NCBI GenBank assembly: GCA_031551695.1
Contig: JAVBNG010000012.1
Coordinates: forward strand, 1 to 64,000
Length of the DNA: 64,000 bases
Direction: 5' to 3'
Source of the DNA: JAAYCI01 sp031551695
Lineage (GTDB): Bacteria > Bacillota > Clostridia > Oscillospirales > Ruminococcaceae
Below the pieces are notes generated by a model that was given only the letters and a program-made list of their open reading frames with translations, had not been told where the DNA came from and searched no databases. Numbering within the stretch: position 1 is the stretch's first letter; each line of letters opens with the position of its first letter. The position numbers and the translations under genes are program-made. Shown here piece by piece: positions 50,589 through 59,366 of this stretch.

Positions 50589-50612
50589 AGTAGTATGAAG
50601 GAGGCAATCGAT

Positions 50613-50954
50613 ATGCCGGGAACAAGGAAACTGGGACGGAGCACACCCCACCGCAAGGCGATGCTGCGCGGTATGGTGACATACCTGTTCGAGTATGGCA
50701 AAATGGAAACAACGGTCACGCGTGCGAAAGAAGTGCGCGCGATGGCGGAAAAAATGGTGACCCTTGGCCAGAAGGACGACCTGCACGCAAAGCGCCAGGT
50801 GTATTCCTACATCACCAAGGAGACGGTCGCCAAAAAGATGATTGACGAGACCGCGCCGAAATACGCGGACCGCAGCGGCGGCTACACCCGCATCACCAAA
50901 ATTGGCGTGCGCCGCGGCGACGCCGCCCCCATGGCGATCATCGAGCTCGTCTAG
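50613..50954 (+). CDS. rplQ: 50S ribosomal protein L17
   Basis: 113 residues near the exit tunnel. Starts MPGTRKLGRSTPHRKAMLRG, has KMETTVTRAKEVRAMAEKMV and GGYTRITKIGVRRGDAAPMA. GAAGGAGG lies 8 nt before ATG 50613; the longer open frame upstream runs through the hairpin region and is not coding. Last gene of the alpha operon. Confidence 0.97.
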   Translation: MPGTRKLGRSTPHRKAMLRGMVTYLFEYGKMETTVTRAKEVRAMAEKMVTLGQKDDLHAKRQVYSYITKETVAKKMIDETAPKYADRSGGYTRITKIGVRRGDAAPMAIIELV

Positions 50955-50980
50955 GGTGCGTGGCCGCACCGGCCGATAGC

Positions 50981-51009
50981 GCGCCAAAGATGCGTTGCAT
51001 CTTTGGCGC
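50981..51009 (+). terminator. Hairpin after rplQ (end of ribosomal superoperon)
   Basis: Thirteen-base-pair perfect stem GCGCCAAAGATGC/GCATCTTTGGCGC with a GTT loop, 26 nt after the stop. No real U-tract, so termination may be incomplete or need a factor. Confidence 0.55.
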
Positions 51010-51067
51010 TTGGGTGCAAACAGCATCCTTGTGCCGTTGCGGGGTGAAATTCGAATAGCAACAAAAC

Positions 51068-51099
51068 GCGCGGCTGAGGGGTTACACCCTGAGCCGCGC
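51068..51099. terminator. Second hairpin between rplQ and the MFS gene
   Basis: GCGCGGCTGAGGG pairs with CCCTGAGCCGCGC with one mismatch (12 of 13), loop GTTACA. It precedes the MFS Shine-Dalgarno by about 35 nt. Could be part of the terminator pair or a leader structure; no U-tract. Confidence 0.4.
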
Positions 51100-51145
51100 C
51101 GCCTTGCGAAGATATTCTTTCGCGCGGCTGCGCAAGAGGAGCGGT

Positions 51146-52318
51146 ATGGCGACATTTTTTCTTCTTCTCATTTACATCACGTTTATCAGTTTGGGCCTGC
51201 CGGACTCGATGCTGGGCGCAGCCTGGCCCGCCATGTACCGGGACCTTGGCGTGCCCCTTTCCACAGCGGGCATCATTACCACACTGGTGGGGGCCTGCAC
51301 CTGCCTGTCCAGCCTTTTGTCGGACAAAGTCATCCGCCGGTTCGGCACGGGTAAGGTAACGGCGGTAAGCGTGCTGCTGACGGCGGGGTCCATGCTGGGC
51401 ATCAGTTTGGCGCCGCATTTTGCGTGGATGGTGCTGCTGGCGCTGCCGCTGGGCCTTGGCGCCGGCGCCATCGATGCCGGACTGAACAACTATGTGGCGC
51501 TGAACTACGCGGCGCGGCACATGAACTGGCTGCACTGCTTTTGGGGCGTCGGCGCCTTTGCCGGCCCCATGATCATGTCGATCTTCATCGGCACACAGGG
51601 CGGCTGGCGCAAGGGGTATCTCGTTATTGCCATCATTCAGATGGCGATTTGCGCATTGCTGTTTGTTACGCTGCCGCTGTGGAAGCGCTTTGACAAAACC
51701 GGCGCCGCCGAGCCGGAAAAAGAGCGGGCGGCCGCACCGGTTTCCACCCGGGCGGCCTTGAAGCTGCCCGGTGTGGCAGCGGTGCTCGTCGTTTTTGCCG
51801 TGTACTGCGGCATTGAGCAGATCACAGGCCTGTGGAGCAGCACCTATCTGGTGGATGCCCGTGGTTTTTCAGCGGCCAGCGCGGCGCAGGTGTCCGGCAT
51901 GTATTTTGCCTCTATTGCTGCGGGCCGTTTTTTAAGCGGCATCCTCACATCCTTTTTCAGCAACAAAGTGCTGATTCGCACAGGCACCCTTGTTGCTGCC
52001 GCAGGCGCCTTGCTGCTGGCTGTTCCGGCGGGCAACGTACTGCCCTATGTGGCCATCGTGCTGCTGGGCCTCGGCTGCGCGCCGGTGTATCCCGGCTCGC
52101 TGAAGGAGACGCCGGTGCGCTTTGGCGCACAGAATTCGCAGAAGGTTATCGGCCTGCAAATGGCAGCGGCCTATGTGGGCATTTTTGCCCTGCCGCCGCT
52201 TACCGGCGTGCTGGCCGCGCGTATTGACGTGCGTGTGGTGCCGTATTTGCTGGTGCTTTTGGCAATTGTGCTGTTTTTTACGACGGAACGGGCCGCGAGG
52301 GTCAAGGCGGCGGGATAG
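51146..52318 (+). CDS. Major facilitator superfamily transporter
   Basis: 390-residue permease with about twelve membrane helices. The first two halves are separated by a charged loop near residues 185-205 (AAEPEKERAAA). The MFS loop 2-3 motif is LSDKVIRRFGTGKVTAVS. It resembles sugar/fucose-type or multidrug-type MFS proteins, but no substrate residues are recognisable. ATG 51146 is 5-6 nt from AAGAGGA. A strong bidirectional terminator follows. Probably monocistronic. Confidence 0.88.
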   Translation: MATFFLLLIYITFISLGLPDSMLGAAWPAMYRDLGVPLSTAGIITTLVGACTCLSSLLSDKVIRRFGTGKVTAVSVLLTAGSMLGISLAPHFAWMVLLALPLGLGAGAIDAGLNNYVALNYAARHMNWLHCFWGVGAFAGPMIMSIFIGTQGGWRKGYLVIAIIQMAICALLFVTLPLWKRFDKTGAAEPEKERAAAPVSTRAALKLPGVAAVLVVFAVYCGIEQITGLWSSTYLVDARGFSAASAAQVSGMYFASIAAGRFLSGILTSFFSNKVLIRTGTLVAAAGALLLAVPAGNVLPYVAIVLLGLGCAPVYPGSLKETPVRFGAQNSQKVIGLQMAAAYVGIFALPPLTGVLAARIDVRVVPYLLVLLAIVLFFTTERAARVKAAG

Positions 52319-52330
52319 TATTGCATGTAG

Positions 52331-52360
52331 AAAAAGCCCTGCCGTTGGCAGGGCTTTTTC
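52331..52360. terminator. Bidirectional terminator between MFS gene and glnN
   Basis: Perfect 13-bp stem AAAAAGCCCTGCC/GGCAGGGCTTTTT with a GTT loop, then CTTTTG. A-tract on one side and T-tract on the other serve both converging transcripts. Confidence 0.8.
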
Positions 52361-52469
52361 TTTTGCTGTATGGCAGAGTGCAGATATCGAAGGCGAGAAG
52401 CGGCCACGCGCACCCGAGCGTTAAAGACGCGAGTGTCATTGGAGCGATACCGTCCTGCGCGGTCACGCG

Positions 52470-54575
52470 TTACAGGTCGTACAACAGGGCCGAATAGCCC
52501 GGCATGGGCCAGCGGTTTTCGGGCGTGAGGGTCTCCAGTTCGTCGCAGGCGCGGCGCAGGGCGGCCATCTCGGTTTCTACGATGCCGTGGATGCGCCGCG
52601 CGGCGGTGGGGGAATCGTCCGGGCAGTGGCAATTGGCCAACGCCTCCTCCAGCTGATCGGCGGCTTTGCCTGTGGCGTCGATGACGATGGCGAGGCGGCT
52701 GCTCATGTGGGAGGCGTAGTGGCAGGCTTCGCCCGCAGCCTTCACGCGTGTGGTGGTTTTGGCAAGGTCGGAAAGGTATTCGCAGGCGGCGGGCAAAAAG
52801 CTGCGCCGCGCCATTTCCAGCAGGGTGTTTGCCGCAATGCGCATAGTTTTGGCATAGCCGTCCAGCAGCACTTCGTAGCGGGAATGGCATTCCTCGCGGC
52901 TAAGCACCTTGGTGCGCTCGAACATGTCGAGGTTTTTTTCCTGCAAAAAGGCCTCGGCGGCGTCCACGGTGGAGTGGATGACGGGCAGGCCGCGCGCCGC
53001 GGCTTCCTCGTGCCATTCGGGGGCATAGTTGTTGCCGTTGAAAATAACGCGCTGGTGCGTGTCCCACACATCGTGCACAATGGCGGCCACGGTTTCGTCC
53101 AGGTTCACGCCTTTTTTGGCGGCGGCTTCTTCCAGGCGGCCGGCAAATTGGCCCAGGCGCTCGGCCACCACGGCGTTCATCACGGCGTTGGCAAGACCAA
53201 TGGACTGGGACGCGCCCACCATGCGGAACTCGAACTTGTTGCCCGTGAAGGCGAAGGGAGAGGTTCGGTTGCGGTCATTGTCGTCCAACACCAAATTTGG
53301 CAGGCTTTTCACGCCGGTAAGCAACCGGCCGCGGCTGCCCATTTCATAGGCGTGGCCGTCGGCCAGGCTTTTTAAAAGGTTCGTCAGCTCGTCGCCCAAA
53401 AAAATAGAGATGATGGGCGGCGGCGCCTCGTTGCCGCCAAGGCGCATGTCGTTGCCGGGGCATGCGGCGGAAAGGCGGATCAGGTCGGCGTAATCGTCCA
53501 CCGCGGCGATGACGGCGCACATCACCAGCAAAAACTCTCGGTTTTCCACCGGGTTTTCGCCGGGCTTCAGCAGGTTGCGCCCGCCGTTTGTAAGCAGGCT
53601 CCAGTTGTTGTGTTTACCGCTGCCGTTGATGCCCTCAAAGGGCTTTTCGTGCAGCAGGCAGGCAAAGCCGTGGCGCAGGGCAACCTTGCGCATCAGCTCC
53701 ATGGTGATCTGGTTGTGGTCGCAAGTGATATTGGCGCTGGAGTAGATGCTGGCAAGCTCATACTGGCCGGGGGCAACCTCGTTGTGCTCGGTTTTGGCGG
53801 GCACGCCTATTTCCCACAGCTCGTCGTCCAGTTCCCGCATGAAATTGCGCACGCGCTCACTGACGGAGCCGTAATAGTGGTCCTCCAGCTCCTGTCCCTT
53901 CGGCGGCTTTGCCCCGGCAAGGGTGCAGCCGCACACCTTCAGGTCCAGGCGCTTGTCCAGCAGGTCTTTGTCCACCAGGAAATATTCCTGCTCGGCGCCC
54001 ACGGTGGGGGTGACGGTGGTGGTCTCTTCGTCGCCAAGGGCGCGTAGCAGGCGCAGGGCCTGTTTGTTCAGGGCCTGCATGCTGCGCAGCACCGGGGTTT
54101 TTTGGTCCAGGCTTTGGCCGTTGTAGCCGCAGAAAGCCGTGGGGATGTATAAGGTAGTGCCGATGACGAAGGCCGGGGATGTGGGGTCCCACGCGGTGTA
54201 GCCGCGCGCTTCAAAGGTGGTGCGCAGGCCGCCGGAGGGAAAGCTGGACGCGTCCGGTTCGCCTTTTACAAGCAGTTTACCGGAAAAACGCACCACCGGC
54301 TCGCCGCCTTTTACCTTGTCGATAAAGCTGTCGTGCTTGCCGGCGGAGGCGCCGGTCATGGGGGTGAACCAGTGCACGTAGTGGGTGGCGCCGTGCTCGA
54401 TGGCCCAGGTTTTCATGGCGTCGGCCACGGCGTCGGCCACGTGGGGGTCCCACGGGGCGCCGTCGTCGCGGATCTTGCGAAGGCTCTCGTATACGTCCTC
54501 CGGCAGGTATTCGCGCATGGTGCGGTCGTCAAAACAGCGCGAGCCGAAGCTGCCGAATTTGTCCGGTGTGGCCAT
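52470..54575 (-). CDS. glnN: Type III glutamine synthetase GlnN
   Basis: 701-residue GSIII, which makes glutamine from glutamate, ammonia and ATP. Length is right for GSIII and far above GSI (about 450). Family features: FGSRCFDDRTMREYLP start, GAEQEYFLVD, TEHNEVAPGQYELA, the nucleotide loop KPFEGINGSGKHNNWSLLTN, and SPFAFTGNKFEFRMVGAS. ATG at 54575 follows AAGAGGGGAT; extra open frame upstream is leader. Common in Bacteroidetes and gut Clostridia. It lies beside guaD, whose reaction releases ammonia. Confidence 0.95.
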   Translation of the reverse strand: MATPDKFGSFGSRCFDDRTMREYLPEDVYESLRKIRDDGAPWDPHVADAVADAMKTWAIEHGATHYVHWFTPMTGASAGKHDSFIDKVKGGEPVVRFSGKLLVKGEPDASSFPSGGLRTTFEARGYTAWDPTSPAFVIGTTLYIPTAFCGYNGQSLDQKTPVLRSMQALNKQALRLLRALGDEETTTVTPTVGAEQEYFLVDKDLLDKRLDLKVCGCTLAGAKPPKGQELEDHYYGSVSERVRNFMRELDDELWEIGVPAKTEHNEVAPGQYELASIYSSANITCDHNQITMELMRKVALRHGFACLLHEKPFEGINGSGKHNNWSLLTNGGRNLLKPGENPVENREFLLVMCAVIAAVDDYADLIRLSAACPGNDMRLGGNEAPPPIISIFLGDELTNLLKSLADGHAYEMGSRGRLLTGVKSLPNLVLDDNDRNRTSPFAFTGNKFEFRMVGASQSIGLANAVMNAVVAERLGQFAGRLEEAAAKKGVNLDETVAAIVHDVWDTHQRVIFNGNNYAPEWHEEAAARGLPVIHSTVDAAEAFLQEKNLDMFERTKVLSREECHSRYEVLLDGYAKTMRIAANTLLEMARRSFLPAACEYLSDLAKTTTRVKAAGEACHYASHMSSRLAIVIDATGKAADQLEEALANCHCPDDSPTAARRIHGIVETEMAALRRACDELETLTPENRWPMPGYSALLYDL

Positions 54576-54663
54576 GAAGATCCCCTCTTTCCCGTATATG
54601 CTGGTTTTGTACACACTTCTACACGCTTGTGTTTCACGGTGTGCACACGCGCACCATGCAGAT

Positions 54664-54692
54664 ATTTTACCACGCGAAAGCGCCCTGTGCAA
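54664..54692 (-). promoter_or_regulatory. Sigma-A promoter for glnN
   Basis: Minus-strand TTGCAC (54687-54692), 17 nt, TAAAAT (54664-54669). Leader of about 80 nt with a GTGT/ACAC-rich imperfect inverted repeat around 54608-54655, a possible regulator site. Confidence 0.6.
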
Positions 54693-54710
54693 TACATGTG
54701 CAAATAAAGC

Positions 54711-54732
54711 GGCAGGTTTCGCATTACCTGCC
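54711..54732 (-). terminator. Hairpin after guaD
   Basis: GGCAGGT/ACCTGCC (54711-54717 with 54726-54732), loop of 8, followed on the minus strand by GCTTTATTTG. A modest terminator 40 nt after the guaD stop, just before the glnN promoter. Confidence 0.45.
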
Positions 54733-54775
54733 ACATATTGTTATAACATTCTGCTGTTTTGTGGAAAATCCGCGC

Positions 54776-56059
54776 TCACTTCGCCTTTGTGCCCGCCACA
54801 TACTTCGCGGTAACGTTGCTGTCGGCGGAGAGGTACACGATGCGCTCCAGCCGCTCGAAGGGGGTGAGATCCCGCGGGGTTTTGAGAGTGGAGTCGTCCA
54901 GCACCACGGCGTCGAACTCGTAGCCTTCTTCAAAGCTGCCCACCTTGCCGAAAAATTCGCCGCCGCCTTTGGTGGCAAGGTAGAACACCTCCGGTACGGT
55001 GAGGGGGGCGAGGGCGTCGTCCACCAGCCGCCAGCGCAGCTTGGAACACTGCACCGCGTCGGACATGGCGCGGAAAATGGACAGCGAGAACCCGCCGGCC
55101 ACGTCGGTGCCAAGGCCCATTTTCAGGCCGCCGTCCAGATAGCGCCGTGCCGGGGCGATGCCGGAGGCAAGGTTCGTGTTGGAGTTTGGGCAGTGGGCCA
55201 CAAACACGCCGCGCTCTTTCATCAGGGCGGTTTCCTCCGGGCCGCTGTGCACGCAGTGGGCCATAACGGTGGGGCAGCCGCTGCCGCCAAACAGCCCAAG
55301 GGCCTCGTAGGCGCCGCCATAGGTGCCGCTTTTGGGGCACAGTTTCTGCACCCAATCCACCTCGCCTATGTTTTCGGACAGATGGCTTTGCACGGGCAGG
55401 CACAGTTCCCGCTGCATGGCGGCGAGGCCGCGCATCAAATCGTCCGTGCAGGAGGGGATAAACCGCGGCGTGAGGATGGGCTTCACCCGGGAAAACCGGC
55501 CGCCGCAGGCGTTCAGCCATTGGCGCGTGGCTGCAAGGGAAGCCTCGGCGCTGTCTTCGCACAGGCTTTGTGGCGCGTTGCGGTTCATGTTCACCTTGCC
55601 GACGAAGGCGGCCATGCCCGCGGCCTCCAGCTTTTCCATCAGCAACAGCGTTGTGGGCACGTGCAGTGTGGCAAACACGCAGGCGCGGGTGGTGGCGCCG
55701 TTCACCAAAGCGTCGGTGAAAATGCCGTAGGATTTCTCCGCATAGGCCATGTCGGCCAGTTTGGCCTCCTCCGGGAATGTCACCGTGTCCAGCCATTCCA
55801 GCAGCTCTTTATCCATGGACAGGCCGCAATAGGCGTATTGCGGGGCGTGGGCGTGCAAGTCTACAAGGCCGGGGATGATGAGCCGGCCGGAATGGTCCTC
55901 CACAGGAACGCCGGCGTATTTTTCCGGCAGTGTGGGGAACACGCCCGCCGCCGTGCCGCCTTCGCACACAAGGAAATGCCCCGGGAAAACGGCGGTTTTT
56001 TTTGGGGATTCGCTGTAAATGATGTCGCCCTTCAGGGCGAAGGCCTCTTGCTTTTGCAT
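54776..56059 (-). CDS. guaD: Guanine deaminase
   Basis: 427-residue amidohydrolase converting guanine to xanthine and ammonia. Zinc ligands: His69 and His71 in PGLVDLHAHAPQY, His in LPVQSHLSENIGEV, His in VMAHCVHSGPEE and Asp in MGLGTDVAGGFS. The guanine-deaminase type PRFIPSCTDDLM segment sits mid-protein. It has its own promoter and diverges from the purine-nucleoside-type ABC importer, so purine salvage or use as nitrogen source is likely. No purine riboswitch is visible in the leader. Confidence 0.93.
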   Translation of the reverse strand: MQKQEAFALKGDIIYSESPKKTAVFPGHFLVCEGGTAAGVFPTLPEKYAGVPVEDHSGRLIIPGLVDLHAHAPQYAYCGLSMDKELLEWLDTVTFPEEAKLADMAYAEKSYGIFTDALVNGATTRACVFATLHVPTTLLLMEKLEAAGMAAFVGKVNMNRNAPQSLCEDSAEASLAATRQWLNACGGRFSRVKPILTPRFIPSCTDDLMRGLAAMQRELCLPVQSHLSENIGEVDWVQKLCPKSGTYGGAYEALGLFGGSGCPTVMAHCVHSGPEETALMKERGVFVAHCPNSNTNLASGIAPARRYLDGGLKMGLGTDVAGGFSLSIFRAMSDAVQCSKLRWRLVDDALAPLTVPEVFYLATKGGGEFFGKVGSFEEGYEFDAVVLDDSTLKTPRDLTPFERLERIVYLSADSNVTAKYVAGTKAK

Positions 56060-56163
56060 CTCAAACCTCCCCGGTTTGCAGCCCCGGACAAGCGCCGGTC
56101 TTGTGAGTTGTTAAAAAACATTGTAAATATCGCATAAAAGTCATACTTTTGTTTCTAACCTTA

Positions 56164-56192
56164 ATTATAGTCCCTATTTTGGGCGCCTGCAA
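56164..56192 (-). promoter_or_regulatory. Sigma-A promoter for guaD
   Basis: Minus-strand TTGCAG (56187-56192), 17 nt, TATAAT (56164-56169). Leader of about 98 nt; GGGGAGG lies just before the guaD ATG. Confidence 0.7.
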
Positions 56193-56369
56193 CTGAATAA
56201 TGCAAAGATATGGCCAAAGTTTGAAGATCATTTTTGTACAATATGTCATATTTTTGGCGAAAATGCAAAGAACAGCGGCAGGAAGATGGTTTAAATTATG
56301 AAAAAACTGAAAACTATTTCCAAATGAGTAACAATTTGACCAAAACACCTGTGAAAAATGAATAATTCG

Positions 56370-56378
56370 TGGTATTAT
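56370..56378 (+). promoter_or_regulatory. Extended -10 promoter for the BMP importer operon
   Basis: TGG-TATTAT (56370-56378) is an extended -10; the best -35 at 17-nt spacing is only TGTGAA (56350-56355). TTGACC at 56336 is too far away. Leader of about 70 nt before ATG 56455, which follows TAGGAGG. Confidence 0.5.
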
Positions 56379-56454
56379 ATAGAAAGCCCCATATAGTTCT
56401 ATCATATCTTCGACAGGTTTTTAAAACGAGCATCAACATTTAGGAGGTTTTGCA

Positions 56455-57669
56455 ATGAAAAAAGCACTGAGTCTTTTGATTGCTCTCGTTATGACCGTGG
56501 GTTTGCTGGCTGCTTGTTCCGGCGGTTCGTCGAGCGCACCGGCCGAGAGCGCCGCGCCGGCCGAGAGCACCGCGGAAAGCACCGAACCGGCCGCGAGCGA
56601 GAGCACAGAGGCACCCGCTGCCACGGGCGGCAAATTCCAAATTGCAAAAGAAGACATCAAAGTGGGTGTCATCCATATCACCGACCCGTCCGAGGGCGCC
56701 GGCTATACCTACGCGCATGATCTCGGCATCCAGGACATGCAGGCCAATATCGGCCTGGAGGACAGCCAGATCATCCGCAAGAACAACGTGAACGATGCCG
56801 ACCCCACCGCTATTGAAACCGCCATACGCGAGTGCATTGAAGAAGGCTGCAACATCATCTTCGCCACCAGCTGGGGCTTTATGGATACCTGCGAGCAGCT
56901 TGCGAGCGAGTTTCCCGATGTGATTTTCTGCCATGGCTCGGGTTATAAATCCAACGACACCAACTTCACAAACTACTTTGGCCGTATCTACCAGGCGCGT
57001 TATCTTGCCGGCATCGTGGCCGGCATGAAGACCGAGTCGAACATCGTTGGCTATGTGGCCGCCATGGGCAAAGAAAACAGCGAAGTGACCGGGGGCCTGG
57101 ACGCCTTTGCAATGGGTGTGGCCAGCGTGAACCCGGACGCGAAAGTCTACGTGAAAGTGACCAACAGCTGGTTTGACCCCACGGGCGAAAGCCAGGCGGC
57201 GCAGGCCCTGATTGACCTGGGCGCCGACGTGATTGGCCAGCACTGTGACACCCCGAACCCGCAAACCACCGCGGAAAACGCCGGCAAATGGGGCGTTGGC
57301 TATAACAGCGATATGACAAAAGACGCACCGGCCGCCACGCTGACCAGTGTCATTTGGCACTGGGGCGTGTACTACACCCAGCTGGTGCAAAGCGTCATCG
57401 ACGGCACTTTCACCACCACCCCATACTACGGCGGCATGCACGAGGGCATGGTGGACATCACCGACCTGAATGAAGACATTGTTGCAGACGGCACGCAGGA
57501 GGCTGTTGACGCGGCGCGCGCTAAAATTATGGACGGCAGCTTTAACGTGTTCGACGGCGTGATTGAGACCAATGACGGCAGCACCGTGGGTGAAGAGGGC
57601 GGCACCCTTTCCGACGCCGACATCACCGGCGGCATCAACTGGTACTACAAGAACGTGGAAGTGAAATAG
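56455..57669 (+). CDS. BMP family (BmpA/Med-like) substrate-binding lipoprotein
   Basis: 404-residue nucleoside-receptor lipoprotein. Signal MKKALSLLIALVMTVGLLAA with lipidated Cys in LLAAC, then a Ser/Ala/Glu tether to about residue 60. The BMP domain starts IKVGVIHITDPSEGAGYTYA and has ATSWGFMDT, FGRIYQARYLAGIVAG and the GADVIGQHCDTP ligand strand. Homologues bind purine nucleosides such as guanosine and inosine for import. First gene of a four-gene ABC operon, with a strong terminator after it that probably lowers expression of the following transporter genes. Confidence 0.92.
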   Translation: MKKALSLLIALVMTVGLLAACSGGSSSAPAESAAPAESTAESTEPAASESTEAPAATGGKFQIAKEDIKVGVIHITDPSEGAGYTYAHDLGIQDMQANIGLEDSQIIRKNNVNDADPTAIETAIRECIEEGCNIIFATSWGFMDTCEQLASEFPDVIFCHGSGYKSNDTNFTNYFGRIYQARYLAGIVAGMKTESNIVGYVAAMGKENSEVTGGLDAFAMGVASVNPDAKVYVKVTNSWFDPTGESQAAQALIDLGADVIGQHCDTPNPQTTAENAGKWGVGYNSDMTKDAPAATLTSVIWHWGVYYTQLVQSVIDGTFTTTPYYGGMHEGMVDITDLNEDIVADGTQEAVDAARAKIMDGSFNVFDGVIETNDGSTVGEEGGTLSDADITGGINWYYKNVEVK

Positions 57670-57682
57670 CACACAGCTACAC

Positions 57683-57724
57683 GGCAAGCGTGTTTGACCG
57701 CGGTCAGGCACGCTTGCCTTTTTT
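57683..57724 (+). terminator. Terminator/attenuator after the BMP lipoprotein gene
   Basis: GGCAAGCGTG pairs with CACGCTTGCC across an inner palindrome TGACCGCGGTCA, followed by T6. It lies between receptor and ATPase genes, a common way to make receptor in excess. Confidence 0.8.
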
Positions 57725-57830
57725 CAAAAATATCAATAGCGCAGAAAAAGAGCTCTGATCCCCATTTGCAGTGAACCCAAACCATTTTAATCCACATACT
57801 TTTGTTAAAGAAGTTAAAAGGGGTGAGCGA

Positions 57831-59366
57831 ATGCCCACAGAAGCAACAAGGTGCGACGCCATTCGCTGCCGGGAGATTACCAAGCGGTTCGGCCCGGTGC
57901 TGGCGAATGACAAGATCGATTTAACCGTCTGCTATGGCAAAATTTTAGCGCTGCTAGGTGAAAACGGCAGCGGAAAAACCACACTGATGAACATGCTGTC
58001 CGGCATTTACCACCCGGACGACGGCCACATTTATGTGGACGAGCAGCCCGCGCACATCAACACGCCGATGGATGCCATCGACATGGGCATCGGCATGATT
58101 CACCAGCACTTCAAGCTGGTGGATGTAATGACGGCGTTTGAGAATATTTTGCTGGGCAAAAAGAAGGACAAGCTGCCGCTGAAGGACCAGCGCAAAAACG
58201 TGGAAGAGCTGTGCGGCCGCTACGGCCTGGAAGTGGATATCGACAAAAAAATATACGACATGTCCGTGAGCGAAAAGCAGACTGTGGAAGTGCTGAAAGT
58301 GCTGTACCGCGGCGCGCGCATTTTGATTTTGGACGAGCCCACGGCCGTGCTGACGCCCCAGGAGATTGCGCGGCTGTTTGATATTTTACGCAAGATGAAA
58401 TCCGAGGGATGTGCGGTCATCATCATCACCCACAAGCTGAACGAGGTGATGGAGATTTCCGACAGCGTAACCGTGCTGCGCAAGGGGCAAAGCATCACCA
58501 CGGTGCAAACGGCCGAAACCGACGAGCGAAAACTGACGGAGCTGATGGTGGGCCGCCCGGTGAGCCTGGAGATTACCCGGCCGCCGGTGGACACAGCAAA
58601 CCAGCATGTGGCGCTGAAGGTGGAAAACCTGACTGTGAAGAAATCCGACGGGACGAAGGGCATCGAAAACGTGAGCTTCGAGCTGATGTCCGGTGAGATT
58701 TTGGGCGTGGCGGGCGTTGCCGGCAGCGGGCAGAAGGAGCTGGCGGAATCGCTGGTGGGCATCATCAAGGCCGAGGGCGGCAGCGCCGTGTACAACGGTG
58801 AAACCGAGCTTGTGGGCATGGACACCACCGGCATTTACAAGGCGGGCGTAAGCCTTGCCTTTGTGCCGGAAGACCGCCTTGGCATGGGCCTTGTGGGCAG
58901 CATGGGCATGGTGGGCAATATGATGCTGAAAACGTACAACAACGCGAAGGGCATTTTTGTGGACAAAAAACCGGCGCAGGAGCTGTCTACCCGGCTGGTG
59001 GAACAGCTGGAGATTAAAACCCCCACCATTGAGACGCCGGTGCGCATGCTTTCCGGCGGCAATGTGCAAAAAGTGTTGATCGGACGCGAAATTGAAAGCT
59101 GCCCCGAGGTGCTGGTCACGGCGTTCCCGGTGCGCGGGCTGGACATCAACTCGTCCTACACCATTTACGATTTGCTGAACCAGCAAAAGGAACGCGGCTG
59201 CGGCGTGATGTTCATCGGCGAGGACCTGGACGTGCTGCTGCAGCTGGCGGACCGCATCATGGTGATGTGCGCGGGCGAGGTGACCGGCATTGTGGACGCG
59301 GCCAGCGTGACGAAGGAGCAGGTGGGACTGTTGATGACGGGCGTGAAGGAGGGAGCGGGCGCATGA
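57831..59366 (+). CDS. Nucleoside-type ABC transporter ATP-binding protein (two NBDs)
   Basis: 511-residue duplicated ATPase of the NupA/YufO/RbsA type. NBD1: GENGSGKTT, MSVSEKQTVEVLK in place of LSGGQ, LILDEPTAVLTP and THKL. NBD2: degenerate Walker A GVAGSGQKEL, signature LSGGNVQKV and Walker B variant VLVTAFPVRGLD without the catalytic Glu. One active and one degenerate site is typical of this class. ATG 57831 follows AAAAGGGGTGAG; an earlier in-frame start is possible but lacks a ribosome site. The end overlaps permease 1. Confidence 0.92.
   Translation: MPTEATRCDAIRCREITKRFGPVLANDKIDLTVCYGKILALLGENGSGKTTLMNMLSGIYHPDDGHIYVDEQPAHINTPMDAIDMGIGMIHQHFKLVDVMTAFENILLGKKKDKLPLKDQRKNVEELCGRYGLEVDIDKKIYDMSVSEKQTVEVLKVLYRGARILILDEPTAVLTPQEIARLFDILRKMKSEGCAVIIITHKLNEVMEISDSVTVLRKGQSITTVQTAETDERKLTELMVGRPVSLEITRPPVDTANQHVALKVENLTVKKSDGTKGIENVSFELMSGEILGVAGVAGSGQKELAESLVGIIKAEGGSAVYNGETELVGMDTTGIYKAGVSLAFVPEDRLGMGLVGSMGMVGNMMLKTYNNAKGIFVDKKPAQELSTRLVEQLEIKTPTIETPVRMLSGGNVQKVLIGREIESCPEVLVTAFPVRGLDINSSYTIYDLLNQQKERGCGVMFIGEDLDVLLQLADRIMVMCAGEVTGIVDAASVTKEQVGLLMTGVKEGAGA

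Larger units (their letters stand above)
56060..56454. other. AT-rich divergent control region between guaD and the BMP importer
   Basis: 395 nt, much richer in A+T than the surrounding genes, holding the promoters of both divergent operons. I see no ORF, no purine-riboswitch core and no long hairpin. Short repeats such as TTTTTG and GAAAA abound, consistent with an intrinsically bent or regulator-binding segment. Confidence 0.6.

Noticed and set aside
56060..56454. Purine riboswitch controlling guaD or the BMP importer
   Set aside because: The conserved loop and junction sequences of the purine aptamer were not found on either strand.
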